Part shown: positions 7,701 to 16,162 of the stretch, piece after piece | Numbering within the stretch: the first letter of the stretch is position 1 | Layout: each line of letters starts with the position of its first letter | NCBI GenBank assembly: GCA_022824465.1 | Contig: JAJDZV010000004.1 | Span: 744,001 to 808,000, forward strand | Direction of reading: 5' to 3' | Source: Anaerolineae bacterium | GTDB lineage: Bacteria; Chloroflexota; Anaerolineae; Aggregatilineales; Phototrophicaceae | DNA: 64,000 bases | Notes under the pieces: generated by a model | Seen by the model: the letters and a program-made list of their open reading frames with translations, nothing else | Database searches by the model: none | Told to the model about the DNA's origin: nothing | Translations under genes and position numbers: made by a program

Positions 7701-8903
7701 TCAGTGCCGGCGTGAGAAAACTTCTCGCTGCCGCAGTCTCGAGTCCAAATACGCCTCCGTCGCCGCGGCGCTGAAGCGGGCGGGCGAAAAAGCCGCGATA
7801 TCCAGTTCGGTTGCGCCGGCCGTCGCCAACTCCGCCAGCAGCTTGCCGGCGACCGGATTGTAGGCGAATCCGCCGGAATGAAAGGCGGCGCCAAGCAACA
7901 AGCCCGGCAATTCCGGTACCGCCCCCAGTATTGGCTCGCCGTCCATGGCGAAGGAGATAAGCCCTACCCTTTCCTCCGTGACACGATAGCGCTCCAGAGC
8001 CGGCAGCAGCGGTCGAACCCTGTCGCGCAGGCTGTCGCTGAAGCCCGTTGGCGCGCGAAGCTGGTCCATGTCAAAGGCGAGAGAAGGCGTCCCAATCTCG
8101 GGACGCTCGGCTGTTTCGCCGCCGATCAGGATGCGATTGCCCTTGGCGGGCCGCAGATAAGCTTCAAGAGGATTGGCGTTCACGGCCGGCAGTTTTGCCG
8201 CTTGGTCCAACGGCGCGGTCAGGTAGCGCTGATGCACAAAGGACTTGACAGGCAAGAGCCGCCCTATCGAAGCCAACAAGCGATTGGTCCAGCTATGCGC
8301 GGCGCAAATGACCAAGTCCGCCGCCAGCAGTTCGCCGTCAGCGACCAGGCCGGTAACCCGTTCGCGGCGTCTGGCAAAGGCGCAGACAGTGACGCCCTCG
8401 CGAATGTCGACGCCTAGATCGCGACATTTCCGCGCCAGCGCCGGCACGTAGTCATCCGGCTCGCTGTAGCCGCCCAGTGGATCGAAAAGGCCGATCGCGT
8501 CATCTTGAGGACTCAACATCGACCAGCGTCGGCGAATCTCATCGGCGTCGATGATCTCGTAGGGCACATCGCATGCGTCATACAAGGACAGCAATCTCTC
8601 TCGCTCGCGCCAAGCCGCCCCCGAAAACAGGTTCAGGCAGCCCGCCGCCTGATATTCATAGCCGTAGGCGCTGAGTTCTTCAGACAACTCATGAAAGATA
8701 CGCAAGCTGATCTTGCGCGCTTCGACGCCGGTCTTGGACCATAGATGTCCCGTGATGATGCCACCGGCGCGCGAGCTTGAACCGGCACCGACCGCCCCCT
8801 TCTCCAGCAGAGTCACGCGCAGGTTGCCGCTTCGCGCCAAATGAAAGGCGGCGCTCAATCCGATGACGCCGCCGCCAACGATGACGATATCAGTCGCGCT
8901 CAT
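7701..8903 (-). CDS. FAD-dependent amino-acid/amine oxidase (DAO family)
   Basis: This 400-residue flavoenzyme has an N-terminal Rossmann motif (IVIVGGGVIGLSAAFHLA) and an ADP-binding acid (TLLEKG). A substrate domain and the C-terminal DAO-type return to the FAD (GLLLGAAFHSGGFAYNPVAGK) follow. This is the sarcosine oxidase/D-amino-acid oxidase/glycine oxidase family, which oxidises secondary amines or D-amino acids to imines. The ATG at 8903 is preferred to one 30 bases upstream because it starts just before the Rossmann strand. With a PLP D-amino-acid enzyme two genes downstream, an amine- or D-amino-acid-containing substrate is plausible. Confidence 0.88.
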   Translation of the reverse strand: MSATDIVIVGGGVIGLSAAFHLARSGNLRVTLLEKGAVGAGSSSRAGGIITGHLWSKTGVEARKISLRIFHELSEELSAYGYEYQAAGCLNLFSGAAWRERERLLSLYDACDVPYEIIDADEIRRRWSMLSPQDDAIGLFDPLGGYSEPDDYVPALARKCRDLGVDIREGVTVCAFARRRERVTGLVADGELLAADLVICAAHSWTNRLLASIGRLLPVKSFVHQRYLTAPLDQAAKLPAVNANPLEAYLRPAKGNRILIGGETAERPEIGTPSLAFDMDQLRAPTGFSDSLRDRVRPLLPALERYRVTEERVGLISFAMDGEPILGAVPELPGLLLGAAFHSGGFAYNPVAGKLLAELATAGATELDIAAFSPARFSAAATEAYLDSRLRQREVFSRRH

Positions 8904-8966
8904 GCCGCTGCTATCCCGGCGTACGGTCCCCAATAGACCAAGGCGCGGGTTCTGGCTGAGTATCTG

Positions 8967-9764
8967 TCACTCGCTCTGGTCATAACGCGCCTGGAAGATC
9001 GTGTTTCGCGTTTTCATTTGCGCGGTTCGCGAATAGTGATTCACCGAGATGTGTGCGCTCAGCGGCGTCGGGACCTGCACGATGAACTCAGCCCAGTCGG
9101 CGCGGTTGAAAGCCACGTAAGCCAAATGAAAGCTGTCGATCCAATTGGGGCAATCCGCGCTCAGGTCTGGGAACAAAATCGGTCCGGTGTCCGTTTGATA
9201 GATCCACTCGCGCTCGTTGGCGTTCATCGTCTTGATGGGAAAGTCAATCTCGATGTCGTAACGGTCGTGCAGGGTAAAGGCGCAGCGCCCGACCAGCAAA
9301 TCGTCCGCCAGCGTCGCCTGAATGATTTCCTGTGCGCTTTCCAGTCGCTGCGCTTCCAGGGGCCGCAGATGGATGTTGACGCGCTCGTAGGTATCGCTGA
9401 CGAGACCAGATTGACGCTCGGGCTGCTCGCCGAGAGAGGCGGGATATCGCATCACGCCTTTGTTGTTGCGATCCCAACTTTTGAGTATCAGGAAAGATTC
9501 CGCCGACAAGATAATGCAGAAATCGGCGTTGGGCGTCGTCCACATATCCCGGTCGACGCCGACGAATTCGGTCTTGCAGGAGGCGCCCAGCACAAAGGTC
9601 CGCGCCTCGCCGCTGACGCGATCGCTGATTTTGCAGCTGGACTCGATCTGAATGCGCGCGTTGTTGAGCGTAAAAGGCGGCTTGTGCGATGAAGTGAGGC
9701 TCGGTTTCAGGTTCCAATCAAGGCGAAAGGTCAAGAAAGATCTGGCAAAGTCAGGGACTATCAT
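8967..9764 (-). CDS. Unknown 265-residue protein in sugar ABC operon
   Basis: No family is recognised. The sequence is soluble, without signal peptide or membrane segment, and alternates short beta-like stretches with charged loops. It has several Trp and Cys residues (WTTPNADFCIIL, DCPNWIDSFH) but no recognisable catalytic motif. Codon use and GC content match its neighbours. It lies between the MalG-type permease and the FAD oxidoreductase on the same strand, so it probably belongs to the same transcript. Candidate roles are a beta-sandwich isomerase, a small-molecule binding protein or a hydrolase of the transported compound. Confidence 0.65.
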   Translation of the reverse strand: MIVPDFARSFLTFRLDWNLKPSLTSSHKPPFTLNNARIQIESSCKISDRVSGEARTFVLGASCKTEFVGVDRDMWTTPNADFCIILSAESFLILKSWDRNNKGVMRYPASLGEQPERQSGLVSDTYERVNIHLRPLEAQRLESAQEIIQATLADDLLVGRCAFTLHDRYDIEIDFPIKTMNANEREWIYQTDTGPILFPDLSADCPNWIDSFHLAYVAFNRADWAEFIVQVPTPLSAHISVNHYSRTAQMKTRNTIFQARYDQSE

Positions 9765-9864
9765 CAGCAGATCTGCTTAGGAATTGTATAGGGTGAACAG
9801 GCGCCAGGCGCGATCGGCGAACGATCGTCGGAGCTCAGCGAGATGCAGTACCGAAGTCATTCGC

Positions 9865-10755
9865 CTATCCTTTGAGCGCGCCGACGGTGATGCCTTTGAT
9901 AAAGTAACTCTGGAAAAGCAAGAAAATGAGCAGCATGGGGATGAAGGCAAAGGTCGCGCCGGCCATGCCAACGCCTATGTCTATGCTGCCGACGCCGGAT
10001 GCGGTCAGCTTGGCGACGCCGACCGGCAGGGTCAGCCAGAGTTCGTCGGTGGCCATAACGAGCTGCCACAGGTAGTCATTCCAGCCAGCCATAAAGGCAA
10101 AGATAGCGATTGCGCCGATGGCCGGTCGGCTGAGCGGCACGATAATATGTCGGAAAAGCTGCAATTCACTGGCGCCATCCATCTTCGCCGCTTCGAGCAA
10201 TTCATCAGGGATGGATTGCATATACTGTCGCATCAAAAAGACGCCAAAGGGATAAACAAGATAAGGCGCGATCATGCCCTGGAAACTGTTGAACCAGCCC
10301 AGGATTCGCATCAGGACGAAAAGCGGCACGATGTAGATTTGGCGGGGCAACATCATGGTCATCAAGATCAACCAGAAGAAGATCGTCCGGCCCGGGAATT
10401 GCTTCTTGCCAAAGGCGTAACCGGCGCAGGTGCTGGTGACGACCGCGAAAAAAGCAATGCCGCCGGCGACGATGAAGGAGTTGAACATCCAACGCATGGA
10501 AGGTCGATTGATGAGCAGACGTTCCCAATTGTCAATCACGGGATCGCTGGGAATCAACTCGGGCGGATAGGCCAGGGCAACACGCTGAATTTTGAACGAA
10601 CCCAGGACCATCCAGAGGATGGGGATGAGTAGAATTATCGCGATGGCGACGACGATCGCCAGCGCCAGATAGCGCAGCCAGCGGCCGACCGCGTAACGGC
10701 GCCGCAAGACATAATCGCCGGGCATATAATCGGGGCTCAGTGTCGTCTGCGCCAT
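9865..10755 (-). CDS. Sugar ABC transporter permease, MalG type (CUT1)
   Basis: A 296-residue permease with a hydrophobic segment near residues 28-52 and about five more. The EAA loop (EAAKMDGASELQLFRHI, then IVPLSRP) is near residues 185-210, and the C-terminus is family-typical (YFIKGITVGALKG). It follows the MalF-type gene by 29 bases. Together they form the channel for the binding protein at 11858-13177; no ATPase gene is adjacent. The substrate is unknown, but the surrounding enzymes suggest a hydroxylated or aminated acid, or a sugar derivative. Confidence 0.94.
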   Translation of the reverse strand: MAQTTLSPDYMPGDYVLRRRYAVGRWLRYLALAIVVAIAIILLIPILWMVLGSFKIQRVALAYPPELIPSDPVIDNWERLLINRPSMRWMFNSFIVAGGIAFFAVVTSTCAGYAFGKKQFPGRTIFFWLILMTMMLPRQIYIVPLFVLMRILGWFNSFQGMIAPYLVYPFGVFLMRQYMQSIPDELLEAAKMDGASELQLFRHIIVPLSRPAIGAIAIFAFMAGWNDYLWQLVMATDELWLTLPVGVAKLTASGVGSIDIGVGMAGATFAFIPMLLIFLLFQSYFIKGITVGALKG

Positions 10756-10784
10756 TGCCAGTCTCTTTCCACCTGTTGCTTGCC

Positions 10785-11696
10785 TCAGGTCATTTGCCGG
10801 TCCAGCAGCTTGAATTGCGCCGCCGCCAGCGCACTAACGATGACGAGTAGTATCACCGCCATGGCTGAGGCATAGCCGAATTTGCTGCCGACGATGCCGG
10901 TCACCCAGATGCGATAGACGATGGTTTGTGTGGCGTTGGCTGGTCCGCCCAAGGTCATGAGCTGTACAACAACGAAAACTTGGAAGACGGCGATGGTCAG
11001 GACGACCAGGACAAAGAGCATGGTCGGGCGCAGTAGCGGCAAGGTGATCTTCCAGAAGGATTGCCAGGAATCCGCGCCGTCGATCTTGGCGGCATCGTAG
11101 AGTGTCTCCGGGATGGCGCCGAGCCCGGCGAGGAAGAGGATCAACGGCTGCCCCAGGCTCCAGCTCAAAACGACGATCGCCAGAGAGAGCAAGGCGGTAT
11201 CCGTCCGCGCCAGCCAGCCGATCTTCTCGCCTGCGTTCAGCAGATGCAGCAAGCCGAGGGAATCAAAGATGTAATTGAGCAAGCCGTATTCCTGGCTGTA
11301 GATATAAACCCAGACCATCGCCAAGACGACGCCCGCCGAAACCACCGGCATATAAAAGGCGGCGCGGAAGAAAGTCTGCTTGCGCTGGCTGAGCGGGTAG
11401 ATCAGCACGGCGACAAAAAGACAAATCACCATTGCCGCCGGAACCACGCCCAAGACGAACAGGAAAGTATTTTTGATGGCGGTGGGGAAGACCGGATCGC
11501 GCGTCAGCAGGTTGCTGTAATTCTTTAAGCCGATGTACTGCCACTTGTCGCGATTCAAGCCCGCCTTGTAGAAGCTGAGCAACAGGCCTTGCACCAGCGG
11601 GATGGCGGTGAAGATGACAAAGGGGATCATCGCTGGCGCGATGAAGATATAGCCCCAGCGGCCCTCCCATACTTTCTGGCCTGTTCTCGCCAGCAT
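10785..11696 (-). CDS. Sugar ABC transporter permease, MalF type (CUT1)
   Basis: A 303-residue permease with six hydrophobic segments, beginning at GYIFIAPAMIPFVIF near residue 15. Its EAA loop reads DAAKIDGADSWQSFWKITLPLLRP, near residues 205-230. The ATG follows a GGAG-type ribosome site. It lies downstream of the binding-protein gene, from which a 160-base spacer with a strong hairpin (11810-11839) separates it. That is the usual way these operons make more binding protein than membrane subunits. Confidence 0.94.
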   Translation of the reverse strand: MLARTGQKVWEGRWGYIFIAPAMIPFVIFTAIPLVQGLLLSFYKAGLNRDKWQYIGLKNYSNLLTRDPVFPTAIKNTFLFVLGVVPAAMVICLFVAVLIYPLSQRKQTFFRAAFYMPVVSAGVVLAMVWVYIYSQEYGLLNYIFDSLGLLHLLNAGEKIGWLARTDTALLSLAIVVLSWSLGQPLILFLAGLGAIPETLYDAAKIDGADSWQSFWKITLPLLRPTMLFVLVVLTIAVFQVFVVVQLMTLGGPANATQTIVYRIWVTGIVGSKFGYASAMAVILLVIVSALAAAQFKLLDRQMT

Positions 11697-11809
11697 CAGA
11701 GGCTCCCACAGCCCAAGGGCCGTGGAGATTCCAGCAGGAATTCAGCGCGCGACATGTCAAGCATACTTCAATCAATTTTACGCAAAACTGTATTGATTAC
11801 AAATAAAGA

Positions 11810-11839
11810 GAAGGTGTCCGGCCGGAGCCGGACACCTTC
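11810..11839 (-). terminator. Intercistronic hairpin between binding-protein and permease genes
   Basis: GAAGGTGTCCGGC and its exact complement form a 13-bp stem closed by a 4-base CGGA loop, 18 bases after the binding-protein stop. On the minus strand it is followed by TTTATTTG, a poor U-tract. It is therefore best read as a partial terminator or 3'-end stabiliser that lowers permease expression relative to binding protein. Confidence 0.75.
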
Positions 11840-11857
11840 AAAAGAGCGGTGTCGCTC

Positions 11858-13177
11858 TTACATATCCAGGATGAACGCTGCTTCATCGGCCAATGCCTGC
11901 AGCGCTTGCTCCGGCGTTTCCTGGCCGAGGAACATCGCTTGCCAGTGCGGCGGCTGCGAAATGCGAACTTCATAGAAGCCCGGGCAGGCCAGACCGAGAT
12001 TCTCGGTGCCGCGCTCTTGAATCAGCGACAGGGTCAGGGCGTAATTCGCGTCATCCTCCAGCGGAACGCCTGCGGAAGCGCGCGCGGGGAACTGTGAGTT
12101 GTTCTGCGTGTAGGTGACTTGCGCTTCGGTGGAATTCAGGAAAAGCAGGAACTCAGCGATCCACTCCATCTCGTATGCTGAGCGGCCCTTGTCGAAGACG
12201 GCAAAACCGGTGGGGCCGACGCCCAAGCCGGGAACTTCGCCCTCGCCATGCGGGTATGTTACAACAACCGGGTCCATATCAACGGTGACGTCGCCATCGC
12301 GAATGCCGTTGCCGATGCGATTGTTGAGCACACCCATGCCCCCGCCCATGATGGCGCTCTTGCCGGTGAAGAGGTTGTTGACCTGGTCGGCGTAAGCGGC
12401 GGTGGTGGCATCGGAGTTGATCAACCCCTCCTGGAAGAGCTTGTTGACGAATTCAAGACCGGCCAGGGTCTTGGGATCGTCGAAGCCCGGCGTACAATCG
12501 GAGTTCCAGATTTCCCCGCCTGCGCCCCAAATGAAGGCGTGGAAATCGTAATCGCCTTGTTCGGACGCTACCTGCAAGGTATAGGGGAAGTCGACGCCGA
12601 TGCCGGCAGCTTTAATGGCGGTCGCGGCTTCATAGAATTCGTCCATTGACCAGGCGCGGTCGTCTACCGGCACCATATCGCCCAGGCCGGCTTGATCAAA
12701 GAGGGCCTTGTTGACGATCATGGCGTGATTCCAGAAGTAGGTCGGCATGGCATGCAGCGCGCCATCAATGGTGTATAGCTCGACCAGACCCGGCAGCAGG
12801 TCGTCGATTTCTTCTTGCGGCACCAGGCTGAAGAGGTCTACAGTCACGCCCTCGACGCCATAGCCGGAGGTCCGCCCCAGGTAGTCCTTGAGGATATCGG
12901 GCGGGTCGCCAGCGGCGATAGCGGTGGGCACGACCGTCGCCAGATCGGGCCAATCCAGACCGCGGACTTCAATGGTGACATGCGGGTGCAACTCCATGAA
13001 TTGTTCCGCTTGCCAGTTTTCGAATTCAGCCAATTCATCGAATTGAGGCAGGCTTATCGGTTGTGCCAGGGCGGGATCGGTCCAATAGGTGATCGTAACC
13101 GGCTCTTGCGCTTGGGCCGGCGTCAACAGAACCACCAGCACAGCCGCAAGTACGAGAAGCAATCGTAGGTGTTTCAT
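11858..13177 (-). CDS. Extracellular solute-binding protein, family 1
   Basis: A 439-residue substrate-binding protein of the sugar ABC importer that follows it. Residues 1-23 form a classical Sec signal peptide (basic MKHLR, long Leu/Val core, AQA cleavage site). No lipobox Cys is present, so anchoring is unclear. The mature protein opens with VTITYWTDP, and the FMELHPHVTIEV and GDPPDIL segments typical of family 1 binding proteins follow. A strong ribosome site (AGGGAG) precedes the ATG. It lies downstream of the GntR/FadR-type gene on the same strand and begins the transport operon. Confidence 0.93.
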   Translation of the reverse strand: MKHLRLLLVLAAVLVVLLTPAQAQEPVTITYWTDPALAQPISLPQFDELAEFENWQAEQFMELHPHVTIEVRGLDWPDLATVVPTAIAAGDPPDILKDYLGRTSGYGVEGVTVDLFSLVPQEEIDDLLPGLVELYTIDGALHAMPTYFWNHAMIVNKALFDQAGLGDMVPVDDRAWSMDEFYEAATAIKAAGIGVDFPYTLQVASEQGDYDFHAFIWGAGGEIWNSDCTPGFDDPKTLAGLEFVNKLFQEGLINSDATTAAYADQVNNLFTGKSAIMGGGMGVLNNRIGNGIRDGDVTVDMDPVVVTYPHGEGEVPGLGVGPTGFAVFDKGRSAYEMEWIAEFLLFLNSTEAQVTYTQNNSQFPARASAGVPLEDDANYALTLSLIQERGTENLGLACPGFYEVRISQPPHWQAMFLGQETPEQALQALADEAAFILDM

Positions 13178-13319
13178 GTTAGCTCCCTTTTTCAGTTAGT
13201 TTGCGCGCCTCTTGCGAGTTGCGTCACGAGATATGAGGCCTTGCATTCTGCTGTATATGTCGTATAGGCGCCTCCCGGCTTATCCCTTGGCTATCCGAGC
13301 AAAACACGCGAAGAATGGC

Positions 13320-14093
13320 TCAGCGATCTTCAACTGTCGCCGGATACACGCTTATGACCAGGTCGCGTTCGAAATCCATATGCGCCCGCAGCGCGGCTTT
13401 GGCCCGTTCAGAATTCCCATTTGCCACGGCCTCCAGAATGTCGCGATGAAGTTTGACCTGGGATTCCCTTAATTGCTGCAAATCAATCGACTTGGGGAAG
13501 CTGAATTCTCGCTCGCGCAGCGTCTGCGGAACGGCTTGGATGGCGGCTTTGACCAGCATCACGTTGAAGGGATTCTGCGACATGTCCGCCAGAGACAGGT
13601 GAAAGTCCGCGTGGGCAGCCAGGTAACGCGGGTCGCTGAAATCGTCAATGTAGCGCACATAATCATCGAAGGTGGCGCGCCAGCGATCAAGTTGCTGGGG
13701 TTTTGCGCGGGCGGCCGCCTGCCCGGCGATCTCAACCTCGATCATGCGCCGCGCTTCTATCAACTGCAAGCGCATCTCCCGCTGCAGGTTATCGGACAGA
13801 TCCGGATTTGACAGATCGGGAATGAAGCTGTGCAGATTGCTCTTGACATAAGTTCCTTGCCCGGGACGCGCCTCCACCAAACCCATCATGACCAAACCCT
13901 GGAGCGCCTCGCGTACCGACGACCGTCCCACGCCCAGCATTTGGATCAACTGACGTTCCGAGGGCAGCTTGTCGCCCGGTTGTAGCGTGCCGGTCTGTAT
14001 ATGCTCAACCAGTTGCTCCACGATCGAAGCGACCAGCGTGATCTTGCGCGGTTGTTTTAGCGTAATGCCGGGTTTTGCCATGTACGGCGGCAT
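13320..14093 (-). CDS. FadR-type GntR-family regulator (FCD domain)
   Basis: This 257-residue regulator has an N-terminal winged helix-turn-helix (residues about 18-85, with PGDKLPSERQLIQMLGVGRS then SVREALQGL) and a C-terminal helical FCD ligand domain. In that domain HADFHLSL supplies a metal-binding His motif. FadR-group proteins of this type usually sense sugar acids, hydroxy acids or amino acids, which fits the enzyme set around it. It is transcribed toward the binding-protein operon from a strong promoter at 14291-14318. A consensus FadR-group box at 14261-14271 just downstream suggests autoregulation. An in-frame ATG four codons later (14081) is an alternative start. Confidence 0.92.
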   Translation of the reverse strand: MPPYMAKPGITLKQPRKITLVASIVEQLVEHIQTGTLQPGDKLPSERQLIQMLGVGRSSVREALQGLVMMGLVEARPGQGTYVKSNLHSFIPDLSNPDLSDNLQREMRLQLIEARRMIEVEIAGQAAARAKPQQLDRWRATFDDYVRYIDDFSDPRYLAAHADFHLSLADMSQNPFNVMLVKAAIQAVPQTLREREFSFPKSIDLQQLRESQVKLHRDILEAVANGNSERAKAALRAHMDFERDLVISVYPATVEDR

Positions 14094-14260
14094 CTTTCGA
14101 TATTGCGCTCTTGTCGAGAAAACTGCCTGCCCGACTGACGAATGATCCCGTCCTTTTCAAATAGAACGGCGCAGCGCCCCCGCCTTCGCGATTGGCTTGC
14201 AAGCTACAGTTGCGCTACTATGACATTCGGCAAAGAGTCGACATAATTGGACATGTCAGC

Positions 14261-14271
14261 TAGTCAGACCA
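14261..14271. promoter_or_regulatory. Candidate FadR-group operator
   Basis: TAGTCAGACCA matches the FadR-subfamily consensus TnGTnnnACnA at all six fixed positions. It lies about 20 bases downstream of the regulator's -10 box and in the leader between the divergent genes. The nearby GTTGACTAA gives a second, inverted TAGTCA half-site. The match is short, and binding by the neighbouring regulator is inferred. Confidence 0.5.
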
Positions 14272-14290
14272 GTTGCATAAGTTGACTAAG

Positions 14291-14318
14291 ATTATAATGC
14301 CCGTTCACACTTTGTCAA
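14291..14318 (-). promoter_or_regulatory. Consensus sigma-70 promoter for the GntR regulator
   Basis: Read on the minus strand, TTGACA (14318-14313) and TATAAT (14296-14291) are both perfect consensus boxes with a 16-base spacer. Transcription would run into the regulator gene and perhaps on into the transport operon. The -10 region is partly symmetric: TATAAT is also present on the plus strand at 14293-14298, 46 bases before the divergent Gfo/Idh gene, but without a good -35. Confidence 0.75.
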
Positions 14319-14343
14319 GTTTCCGCTCGGTGAGGCGGCAAGT

Positions 14344-15348
14344 ATGAACATAAACAGACGATTCTTGATCATCGGCGGCGGCTCCATGGGTAAACGCCGG
14401 ATACGCTGCCTGCAGGCGCACGGCGTACCGGCGCGAGACATCCGCTTGCTTGACCCCAGAGCCGATCGACGGGCGGAAAGCCAGGAACGCTACGGGGTGG
14501 AGAGCTTTGACGACTTCGCCGCCGGCTGGGCTTGGACTCCGGATGTCGTCATAGTCTCAACGCCGACCAAGCATCACATGGGCTACTGCCTGAAAGCGGC
14601 CCGCGCCAAGAAGGATTTCTTCTGCGAAATCGCCCTGTCCGACTCGCTTGACGGCGCTGATGAATTGCTTGCCTTGGCGGCCGAGCACGAACTTGTCGCC
14701 GCGCTTGGCATCAACAATCCCTGCCATGCCGTCATGCGAAAGGCCAAAACCTGGCTGGACGACGAGCGCTTCGGCACGCCAGTGACCTGGCAGATGGCTT
14801 TCGGCAACTACCTGCCCAACTGGCATCCCTGGGAGCGCTATCAGGAATTCTACGACGCGACGCAGATCATGGGCGTCATCGCGCAAGAGTTGGGCACGCT
14901 TTACAGCCTGTTGGGGTCGCGCGTTGGCGAGCTATACGCGCAGTCGCATCGTTCCGGCACTCTGGAAATCGACGGACCGGACAACCTGCAAATCCTGGCG
15001 CGGACAGCGGCCGGCACAGCGGTCACGCTGCAGCTTGATCTCTTGCAAGACCGTCAAATCTACGAGTACCGAATCGTCAGCGCGAAGGGCGTGATTGAAG
15101 TCGAGTTGCTGCCGGAGGCCCGCGCCCGGCGCTATCTCAATGCCAGCGGGCAAGTTGACGAGATGCGGCCGCCGCCTGGCTACACCTTTGAGCAAGCCTA
15201 CATTGATGAATTTGGCGCATTCCTCGAGGCTTTGGATTCGCGCGCGGCGTGGTATCATCCGCTGCAAGATGCCGTTCAGATCCTGCGTTGCCTTGACGCC
15301 GTGAAAGCCAGCAGCGCCAACGGACGCCTGATTGAGATAGGCGAGTGA
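14344..15348 (+). CDS. Gfo/Idh/MocA-family protein with altered active site
   Basis: A 334-residue protein with an N-terminal Rossmann domain (FLIIGGGSMGKRRIRCL, residues 7-23) and a C-terminal alpha/beta Gfo/Idh/MocA domain. Members are NAD(P)-dependent sugar or inositol dehydrogenases. The usual catalytic EKP motif is replaced: residues 94-100 read CEIALSD, so the Lys is missing. The usual His/Asp pair in the second domain is also not evident (GVIAQELGTLYSLLG). It may be a non-classical dehydrogenase or a binding protein. It is the first of three plus-strand genes divergent from the GntR regulator; the SDR starts 13 bases downstream. Confidence 0.85.
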   Translation: MNINRRFLIIGGGSMGKRRIRCLQAHGVPARDIRLLDPRADRRAESQERYGVESFDDFAAGWAWTPDVVIVSTPTKHHMGYCLKAARAKKDFFCEIALSDSLDGADELLALAAEHELVAALGINNPCHAVMRKAKTWLDDERFGTPVTWQMAFGNYLPNWHPWERYQEFYDATQIMGVIAQELGTLYSLLGSRVGELYAQSHRSGTLEIDGPDNLQILARTAAGTAVTLQLDLLQDRQIYEYRIVSAKGVIEVELLPEARARRYLNASGQVDEMRPPPGYTFEQAYIDEFGAFLEALDSRAAWYHPLQDAVQILRCLDAVKASSANGRLIEIGE

Positions 15349-15361
15349 AGGGGCAATCACT

Positions 15362-16120
15362 ATGAGCCTGCTGGGAAAGACGGCGCTAATCACCGGCGCT
15401 GGACGCGGCATCGGCAAGGGTTGCGCCCTGGCATTGGCGCGCCGCGGGGCGAATGTCATCCTGAATGATCGACCCGACAGCCCCGACCTGGCTGCGACGG
15501 TCGCCGAAATCGAGAACGCGGGCGGCGCCGCCCTGGGACTGGATGCCGATGTCTTCAGCCGGGCCGGTTGCGCGTCTTTGCTGCGTCGGTGCCTGGACAA
15601 GGTGGAAGGGATCGATATTCTCGTCAGCAATCCCGCTTATAGCGTCCGTGGCCGCTTTCTCGACTACGACCCCGAGCTCTTTGAGCGCGTCATCCGTGGG
15701 ACCCTTGTCGGCGGTTTTCACATGAGCCAACTCGTGGCGCGGCACATGGTAGAACGAGGAGCGGGCGGCAAGATGGTGTTCATTTCCAGCGTGCACGCCT
15801 CTATACCGCTGCAAAACGCCATCGCCTACAACGCCGCCAAAGCCGGCCTGAACCACATGGCGCTGTCTATCGCCCGCGAACTCATCGACCACAAAATCAA
15901 CGTCAACGTCATTGAGCCGGGCTGGATCGACACGCCGGGCGAGCATGAGACCTTTGGCGCAGAAGCGCTGGCTGCAGGCGGGCGGGCATTGCCCTGGGGG
16001 CGCCTGGGCAGGCCGGCCGATATCGGCAACGCGGCGGCCTTCCTGTGTTCCGGCGAGGCGGATTATATAACCGGCACGATCACGCGCGTCGATGGCGGCT
16101 ATATGCACCGCGACGCCTGA
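15362..16120 (+). CDS. Short-chain dehydrogenase/reductase
   Basis: A 252-residue classical SDR, normally a soluble tetramer that oxidises a secondary alcohol with NAD(P). The TGxxxGxG cofactor motif is at residues 11-18 (TGAGRGIG). The usual NNAG is varied to SNPA at 89-92. The catalytic triad is S143, Y156 and K160 (ISSVHAS, then YNAAK). The C-terminal VDGGYMH is family-typical. It sits between a Gfo/Idh protein and an HpcH/HpaI aldolase, so the likely task is oxidising a sugar-acid hydroxyl before aldol cleavage. Confidence 0.92.
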   Translation: MSLLGKTALITGAGRGIGKGCALALARRGANVILNDRPDSPDLAATVAEIENAGGAALGLDADVFSRAGCASLLRRCLDKVEGIDILVSNPAYSVRGRFLDYDPELFERVIRGTLVGGFHMSQLVARHMVERGAGGKMVFISSVHASIPLQNAIAYNAAKAGLNHMALSIARELIDHKINVNVIEPGWIDTPGEHETFGAEALAAGGRALPWGRLGRPADIGNAAAFLCSGEADYITGTITRVDGGYMHRDA

Positions 16121-16162
16121 TGACAACGAGGCGTTTAGTGCAGGTTCAAGGAAAGGGACGAC

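Noticed and set aside
9784..10632. Plus-strand open frame opposite the MalG-type permease
   Set aside because: The true gene on the other strand has EAA loop and membrane segments; the plus frame is charged, low-complexity shadow sequence.
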